From assembly GCF_018122735.1 (NCBI RefSeq), contig NZ_JAGRRD010000001.1:158706-222705 (forward strand): a stretch of DNA of 64,000 nt, given 5' to 3'. A model generated the notes under the pieces. That model was not told the origin of the DNA. It did not search any database and worked only from the letters and a program-made list of their open reading frames with translations. The stretch comes from Azoarcus sp. L1K30 (GTDB taxonomy: Bacteria > Pseudomonadota > Gammaproteobacteria > Burkholderiales > Rhodocyclaceae). The position numbers and the translations under genes were made by a program. Shown in pieces: positions 58,768 through 64,000 of the stretch (positions within the stretch are counted from its first letter, which is position 1; every line of letters starts with the position of its first letter).

Positions 58768-60156
58768 CTACTCCTGCCGGCTCAAACGCAGTTTGGGCGA
58801 GCCGGGCAGGGGGGCATTTACTGTTTGCAGCCGCGTCAGGATGTCGTGGTAGTTGCGCACGTTCTCGGTCATGATCACGGCTTCGCCGCCGCGCGCCGGG
58901 CCGGATTTCAGGCGTGCCGCATATTCGGGCCTGGACATCAGTGGCAGCACCGACTTCATGTCCCACCATGAGGTTTCATCCTTGCCCAGCTTTCGTGCGA
59001 TGGCCCGCGCGCCGTTGAAGTGGCCCATGCCCAGATTGTATGCGGCCGTGGCCATCCACAGCCGGTCCGGCGCCTGCACCTCGTCGGGCAGCTGTTCTTC
59101 CAGCAAGGAAATATAGCGCGCCCCGCCAAGAATGCTCTGGCGCGCATCAAGGCGATCGTCGATACCGAGCCGGTCTGCGGTTTCGGAGGTAAGCATCATC
59201 ATGCCCCGCACCCCGGTGCGCGAGGTCGCCACCGGGTCCCACTGCGACTCCTGGTAGGCAACCGCAGCGAGATAGCGCCAGTCGATGCCGGTACTGGCTT
59301 CGGCATCCTGGAAGTACTTGATGAAGCGCGGCAGCCGTTCCTGGACACGCACCAGGAACGCGGTGATGTCCTGCTCGTCCAGGCGTCGGATATGACCGAA
59401 ATAGCGATCGCTGATGCGGGCGATGAGGCCGTCGGATCGCGCATCGTCCAGGAAGTCGGCAACCTGTTCGCCGAGCCCGCCATCGGCTTCAATGGGTGTC
59501 GCCCAGGCGATGTGACTCTTTACCGGCAACTCGTATGCAACGGTCAGACTCGGTGCGATCTGGGCTGCGTAGCTGAAGTGCACGCGATCGGTGGCCACGA
59601 GATCCAGCTTACCGTCCGACAGATCCGCGAGCAGGGATTGGTCGCCTGCGCGGCTGACGTATTTGGCTTTGAGTGTGGGCTCCCGCCGGCGGATCTGCTC
59701 GATCGCGTCCGCAGCGAGCGTACCACGTCGCAGGGTGACCGTTCGGCCGGCGAGATCGACTTCGCGGTTGATTTCAGGGCTGTCTGCATTGCCCGCGAGC
59801 ACGAATTCCACCTCACGCAACGGCGCCGACCAGCGCAGCGGGAAACGGTCATTCTGCGCCAGTCCCGCGGCGGCCAGATGCGCTTCGCCATTGAGCACGG
59901 CGTCGATGGCGCGGGCCGAATCCGGGTAGGTCTGAAAGCGCACCGGTACGCCGAGCGTGTCGGCCAGACGCTCGAGCAGATCATGCTCGAAGCCCGACGC
60001 ATTGCCGTCCTCGTCTACCCGATACGAAATCGCGTCAAACCGGGTCGCGACCCTGAGCTCGCCGAGCGTTCGGTAATCCGCCAGGCGTGCCGGCGCCTGA
60101 GACTCGCAGGCCGTCAGCAGCAGGGCGGAGAGGAGGAGGGTCGCGAAGAGGCGCAA
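58768..60156 (-). CDS. mltF: Membrane-bound lytic murein transglycosylase F
   Basis: A 462-residue lipoprotein-like protein (signal LLLSALLLTACES with lipobox Cys) with an N-terminal solute-binding (SBP_bac_3-like) domain (residues about 30-270) and a C-terminal SLT domain with catalytic Glu in AVAYQESQWDP and ATAAYNLGMGHF. It cleaves glycan strands at the outer membrane. It is convergent with serS, 10 bp away. Confidence 0.93.
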   Translation of the reverse strand: MRLFATLLLSALLLTACESQAPARLADYRTLGELRVATRFDAISYRVDEDGNASGFEHDLLERLADTLGVPVRFQTYPDSARAIDAVLNGEAHLAAAGLAQNDRFPLRWSAPLREVEFVLAGNADSPEINREVDLAGRTVTLRRGTLAADAIEQIRRREPTLKAKYVSRAGDQSLLADLSDGKLDLVATDRVHFSYAAQIAPSLTVAYELPVKSHIAWATPIEADGGLGEQVADFLDDARSDGLIARISDRYFGHIRRLDEQDITAFLVRVQERLPRFIKYFQDAEASTGIDWRYLAAVAYQESQWDPVATSRTGVRGMMMLTSETADRLGIDDRLDARQSILGGARYISLLEEQLPDEVQAPDRLWMATAAYNLGMGHFNGARAIARKLGKDETSWWDMKSVLPLMSRPEYAARLKSGPARGGEAVIMTENVRNYHDILTRLQTVNAPLPGSPKLRLSRQE

Positions 60157-60317
60157 GGGCGGCAGCCGGAGTGGGATGCCGGATTCTGCGTGACTCGGGC
60201 TGGAATCGCAATCCAGCTCTACTCGGTGCTGCGGGGCAGCAGAAGTTTGATTGCGATCAGACTCCGATTCCTCTTCTTTGGTATATTAGAGAAACGCAAA
60301 CTGCTTATGGAGAAGAA

Positions 60318-60665
60318 ATGTCGAAGTCTTTCGTTGAGATCACGGGTGATGTGTCGCAGGCGCTTGGAAAACTGCGCGAAGCGGTACCCGACGCCATGCA
60401 AGGCTTCGGCGCACTGTCCAAAGCCGCGATGAAGGCAGGCGCCCTGTCCGCGCTCGACAAGGAACTGATCGCACTCGCGATCGGCGTCACCTCGCGCTGC
60501 GACGCCTGCATCGGCTTTCACGTCAAGGCGCTCATCCGGTTGGGGGTAACGCGTGAGCAACTGATGGAAACACTGGCGATCTGCACCTACATGGGTGGTG
60601 GGCCGGCGCTGATGTATGCAGCCGAAGCGGTGCGCGCCTTCGAGGAAATGTCGCCGAAGGACTGA
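60318..60665 (+). CDS. Carboxymuconolactone decarboxylase / AhpD-like protein
   Basis: A 115-residue helical protein with the AhpD-like redox motif SRCDACIGFHVKALIRLG (Cys-x2-Cys, His three residues on). Such proteins act as peroxidase-linked or general disulfide reductases; no aromatic pathway is nearby, so a decarboxylase role is unlikely. The ATG at 60318 follows GGAGAAGAA. The gene ends 58 bp before the tRNA-Ser. Confidence 0.9.
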   Translation: MSKSFVEITGDVSQALGKLREAVPDAMQGFGALSKAAMKAGALSALDKELIALAIGVTSRCDACIGFHVKALIRLGVTREQLMETLAICTYMGGGPALMYAAEAVRAFEEMSPKD

Positions 60666-60680
60666 TTTAGTCACACACCC

Positions 60681-60708
60681 TTCACTTTTTCCGCGAATGG
60701 TCTATAAT
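60681..60708 (+). promoter_or_regulatory. Promoter of tRNA-Ser
   Basis: TTCACT (60681-60686), a 16-bp spacer and TATAAT (60703-60708) lie just ahead of the tRNA, followed by GC-rich CGCGGCC. The perfect -10 and GC-rich discriminator suit stable-RNA transcription. Confidence 0.7.
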
Positions 60709-60722
60709 CGCGGCCTTCGAGC

Positions 60723-60812
<90 letters not shown>

Positions 60813-60877
60813 CCCTATAAAATGGCCGTGAAACCAGCGCCAGCGCTTGGATTCAGGAAAAGTAGCATGGCCTGATA

Positions 60878-60899
60878 TACCACACGAAGTTACCACACG
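60878..60899. repeat. Tandem TACCACACG repeat beside the tRNA (possible integrase-arm sites)
   Basis: TACCACACG occurs at 60878-60886 and 60891-60899 (13-bp period), within 90 bp of the tRNA 3' end. The second copy overlaps one arm of a GCCCCAC (60899-60905) / GTGGGGC (60920-60926) hairpin. Short spaced repeats here are typical of tyrosine-recombinase arm sites next to tRNA attachment points, but no integrase gene is seen. Confidence 0.45.
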
Positions 60900-61070
60900 C
60901 CCCACCTGTCCCTGACTGCGTGGGGCTTGTCGTTTCTGGAGGTCGAAGTCTTGTTCCCGTGTTGCGGTGATGAGGACATGCTTTGTATCCAGAGCGGCTC
61001 AGGCCCCACTGACCGCGCAGCGTAATACCCTGAATTCGGGGGGAATAATGGGGGGAATCAGCCCGACTAG

Positions 61071-61355
61071 CTCGGATCCGGTAAGATCACCAAGGACTAC
61101 AACGGAACACCCTTCGTCTTCCGTGAGGATGGCTACTTCAACATGACCCACGCAGCGAAGAAGTTCAGGAAGCAGCTGAGTGACTTCTGGAAGAACCTCG
61201 AAACGTGGTCCTACATGGAGGAACTAGCCCGCGCACTCCAAAAAATAGGGGCTTTCCCCCTAATATCCCTCCGTTTGAGCGATGCGAGGCTATCCAGAAT
61301 TATCAATGATTGCACGGCCGAGTTTCGGATGCCCTCAACACGGGAAATCGGGTGA
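61071..61355 (+). pseudogene. KilA-N domain remnant (phage antirepressor-like)
   Basis: From 61083 the frame reads KITKDYNGTPFVFREDGYF, then NMTHAAKKFRKQLSDFW and EELARALQKIG, the start of a KilA-N DNA-binding domain found in phage antirepressors. There is a stop (TAG at 61068-61070) but no start codon just before it, and after about 60 residues the similarity ends in AFPLISLRLSDARL. The gene is thus cut at both ends. It is a relic of a prophage or mobile island next to tRNA-Ser; the first in-frame ATG is at 61143. Confidence 0.75.
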
Positions 61356-64000
61356 GCTCAGCTGCAGTGAACTCCATCGGCGAATTTTTCGCCCGCAGCA
61401 CCGCACAGGCCTGACCTCGTGTCTCGGCGTAGTTGGCCCGCAGTTTCCACTTGCGCACTTTACCGACGCTATCAACGGCCCACAACTCATTCTTGCCGGG
61501 AAGAAACCAAATCTTCAGGAACTTACTGCTGTTGCCGCTCAGAGTTGCAATCTTAGTATAACTTCGAGTGGACCATATCTGGATGTCCTGATCGCCAGCA
61601 GCTATGGCAAGCATGGTGCCATCCTGAGAGAAGGCGCTGACTTTAGAACTCACGGGAAGCGGCTGGCTTTCCCAGGTGCTGAGATTCACGAGGTAACTGC
61701 CTTGGTAGTCCAACATATGAGCGAGCGTTCCATCCGCTGTCGTGGCGATGACGTTCTTTTTGCGCATGAAGTCTGCCTTGCCCCATAGCTGCGGCGTGCT
61801 GCCGACGCGGATAGCCCAAGTTTTCTCACCCCCCTGTTCTGACGCTAACAAGGTGTCGCCAATGGAGACAGATGGCCATAACCTTTGAGAGGTCAGGACG
61901 TACTTGCGATCTGATACAAGATCGAATCTGACGACGCCCGCACTTAAGGTTGCAATGACGGTCTGGCCATCCAGTAATGAAAAAAGGCGGTCGCCCTTGT
62001 CCGCGGGCTGCTCGGCCACGGGAGAACCATCCGAAACGCGCCACGTTCGGATCGCGGATGTGTTTTCTCTTTCGACTAGCGCGCCCACAAACTGTCCGTC
62101 GCTGGAAAAGGTGAGGTAACGCGGCCACTGACCGGGCAGCGGAATCGACAAGGCTGTGGCAAAGCCTGCGCTATCCAAGGGTTGCAAAACTAGCCAGCCT
62201 TCCTGACCAACGGCGATGGTCTTGTGATCATTCGACAGGGCGAGCAAACGGCCTTGCGGTAAGCTGAAACGAATGGGCCTGATGGACTCGCCGAGGTCGG
62301 TGAGGGGCACGTTCGTCTCCCCTTTTGCGGTCAGAGGAAATGCCGAGCTATCGGTCATCGCATAGAAGGGGTGCTTCGCGTCTCCGCTCCTCACGTACTT
62401 GATCTCATCTTGGGTGGGGCCGTAAAGAGCAACTGGCTTTTGGCCCGAGACGTCGTAGATCAGAGCCAGGTTTTTGTAGTCGGCGGCGGACACAGTGAGT
62501 ACACCGCCCGCGTAATTTCCGTCCTGCGAACTTACAAAGGACTCAAGTCTGTGGAGCTGATAGGGCCTGCCCGTCTTTCGCAAGTGTGAAGTCAACATAT
62601 TGCGTAACCCGCCTGCAGGCCATGACACGAAGAGGCATCGTCCGAGGTCGTAGTCACCGTAGACCTGCCCGGTCAAATCCCGGTCATCGAAGTCCTGGGT
62701 GTTCACAAGCAACACTCGCTCGGTGCCTTGCAGGAAGGTGACTGCGAGATTGCAGTCTCCGATACAGCGAGCACCGGGAATCTGTATGCGTCCGATTTCC
62801 TTTGCGGAGTTCCCCGAGTAAAACGTCAGCCACTTGCTGGATTTGTCGAACCGGGCCAGTGTCAGGCTTTCATCATTGGGCCAAAACTCCTCGGGCACAT
62901 CATGAGGAAGAAGATCCTCTCTCGGCATTGGCAAATTGGTCGCCAACAGGTCGTTCGGATATTTCGCTGCTGGCTTGTGGACAACTTCGGTACAACGCTG
63001 CTGTTCTTCGGATGTCAGGCTTGGCAGAGGGCGTGCGAGCGCAGCTTTGAGGTCGAGCAACATGGTCGGTGCGCCGATTTCAGCGTAAAGCGCCTGATCG
63101 CCCTTTCGTGCCAACGCCGTGGTCTTGCGAACTTCGAACATTGCGTTTTCCCTAGTGTCTCCCTGCGGCAGCATGAATTTGAAGTTGGTGGGACGGCACG
63201 GAGTCGCGCATGCCCCGTCGGGGTCCAATGCCCAGTGTGCAGCAATCCTTTCTCCGCCATTGCCCAGTGAATACACGGAGAGGACCGAGCGTCTGTCTGA
63301 AGTGACATGGAGGGCCAGTGGGAGGTCGCTATCACCGAGGGGTTCTTCGGGCACCTCACCTCGCCAATCAGACATGCGTAAAGGTAGCCGCGAGGCAGGC
63401 CTCCCTTTTTTCGCATCCCAGATCCATAGCGCATCACCGTCTCTATCTTGAAAGGGCGCCAGGCGCTCCTGCTGCAGTACAGGTGCAGAGCCGATCCCTT
63501 CGGTATGCAACAGGGCCAACGCGTCGTTATACGAAGGCTGGCCGCGCCTCGCGATGGCCAGAAGTGTCTCCAGGTGGCTCTCGTTAGGCTGCACCAGTAG
63601 GGACCCGGGTGCCGGTGTGCTTGCAATAGAAAGTAAATCGGCCAACTCGGCCTCAAGGTTGGGTGCGACCTGTTTCGCTGCCGCGGCGATTTGCTCAAGA
63701 TGCGAGGTCTCAACATCACGCCACCACAGCCCACCGGCGATGATCAGCGAAACGGTGACCAATGCCGCGAGGGCCAAGCGAATCCTTCTCCTTCGCTTTT
63801 CGCGGTGCCATAGGTCGTCAAAGTCCACACCCGAAATTCCGGCAACTAGCTTGACTATGGCCTTTGAGCGGCCGTCGCCGCCATCGGAAGCTAGTCGTAG
63901 GTCTGCAGCTAGTGGCGCCCGAACGTTCCCTTCCTGAAAACAATTCAACAACACGGGAGGGAAACACGCGGGCGGTTCTCCTCCGCCTATGATGGCGTGG
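61303..64000 (-). CDS. TIR-domain protein with transmembrane helix and beta-propeller-like C-terminus (5' part outside window)
   Basis: The frame is open to the window end. The visible N-terminus (HAIIGGGEPPACFPPVLLNC, then APLAADLRLASDGGDGRSKA and LVAGISGVDFDDLWHRE) matches the end of TIR_2 domains and the linker that follows them. One transmembrane helix (IRLALAALVTVSLIIAGGLWW) comes next, then about 800 residues of repeats such as FSSDGQFVGALVERE, FSQDGTMLAIAAGDQDIQIW and AVDSVGKVRKWKL, a WD40-like propeller. TIR domains here are often NAD-consuming or signalling enzymes. Base composition looks less GC-rich than in the core genes. A GTG at 63952-63954 would drop the TIR end and is not the true start. 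Confidence 0.8.
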   Translation of the reverse strand, partial: HAIIGGGEPPACFPPVLLNCFQEGNVRAPLAADLRLASDGGDGRSKAIVKLVAGISGVDFDDLWHREKRRRRIRLALAALVTVSLIIAGGLWWRDVETSHLEQIAAAAKQVAPNLEAELADLLSIASTPAPGSLLVQPNESHLETLLAIARRGQPSYNDALALLHTEGIGSAPVLQQERLAPFQDRDGDALWIWDAKKGRPASRLPLRMSDWRGEVPEEPLGDSDLPLALHVTSDRRSVLSVYSLGNGGERIAAHWALDPDGACATPCRPTNFKFMLPQGDTRENAMFEVRKTTALARKGDQALYAEIGAPTMLLDLKAALARPLPSLTSEEQQRCTEVVHKPAAKYPNDLLATNLPMPREDLLPHDVPEEFWPNDESLTLARFDKSSKWLTFYSGNSAKEIGRIQIPGARCIGDCNLAVTFLQGTERVLLVNTQDFDDRDLTGQVYGDYDLGRCLFVSWPAGGLRNMLTSHLRKTGRPYQLHRLESFVSSQDGNYAGGVLTVSAADYKNLALIYDVSGQKPVALYGPTQDEIKYVRSGDAKHPFYAMTDSSAFPLTAKGETNVPLTDLGESIRPIRFSLPQGRLLALSNDHKTIAVGQEGWLVLQPLDSAGFATALSIPLPGQWPRYLTFSSDGQFVGALVERENTSAIRTWRVSDGSPVAEQPADKGDRLFSLLDGQTVIATLSAGVVRFDLVSDRKYVLTSQRLWPSVSIGDTLLASEQGGEKTWAIRVGSTPQLWGKADFMRKKNVIATTADGTLAHMLDYQGSYLVNLSTWESQPLPVSSKVSAFSQDGTMLAIAAGDQDIQIWSTRSYTKIATLSGNSSKFLKIWFLPGKNELWAVDSVGKVRKWKLRANYAETRGQACAVLRAKNSPMEFTAAELTRFPVLRASETRPCNH

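Noticed and set aside
61038-61058. GGGGGGAATAAT / GGGGGGAATCA doublet as a CRISPR or other array
   Set aside because: Only two short units without spacers; better read as part of the decayed attachment region.

Overview
The window looks like a chromosomal segment of a high-GC, respiratory betaproteobacterium of the Rhodocyclales type (Azoarcus/Aromatoleum/Thauera-like). This placement is an inference from gene content: a complete FNR-linked cbb3 oxidase locus, an fnr-hemN pair, PHA synthase, FolE2, and long housekeeping operons. Nearly all of it is dense core genome. Only the last ~3.2 kb, after a tRNA-Ser gene, looks like accessory DNA.

Layout. 1-7.2 kb: the start of a trpB gene (minus), a small cytochrome c, a two-gene split-barrel/GAF unit, and orphan TPP-dependent E1 alpha and beta genes. 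7.2-12.2 kb (minus): the run xseB-ispA-dxs-folE2-luciferase-like monooxygenase. 12.3-13.4 kb: a lone Rieske oxygenase. 13.4-21 kb (minus): tsaE-amiC-ribF-ileS-lspA-fkpB-ispH. 21-23.2 kb: queG, then a strong stable-RNA-type promoter that runs straight into a damaged 3' end of a glutathione-dependent formaldehyde dehydrogenase gene. This junction may be an assembly collapse over an rRNA operon. 23.4-41.5 kb: an SDR gene with a LiuR-like operator, then a micro-oxic/anaerobic block: ccoI-ccoS, a probable FNR-activated small RNA, ccoNOQP, ccoG, ccoH, two small membrane proteins, uspA, an MBL-fold RNA-processing-type protein, phaC, an FNR/DNR-like regulator, a SirB2-like protein, fnr, hemN and a SafE-like membrane protein. 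41.5-44.5 kb: a copper-export module (copA, copZ) read from a classical mer-type operator, with a divergent MerR-family regulator. 44.5-60.7 kb: housekeeping genes (ppa, nadE, PII, trxB, a Crp-like regulator, ftsK-lolA-rarA, serS, mltF) and small uncharacterised genes. 60.7-64 kb: tRNA-Ser(CGA), tandem TACCACACG repeats, a KilA-N remnant, and a large TIR-transmembrane-beta-propeller-type protein cut by the window end.

How it fits together. Three FNR boxes (TTGAT-N4-GTCAA) were found: before the putative sRNA, before ccoN, and between the divergent fnr and hemN genes. Together with the encoded [4Fe-4S] FNR they form a self-contained oxygen-response circuit: high-affinity oxidase, its copper and heme maturation factors, and oxygen-independent heme synthesis. 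The less conventional signals are the FNR-controlled sRNA, the mer operator in front of a copper ATPase, the queG/adhC junction, and the TIR protein beside a tRNA gene.
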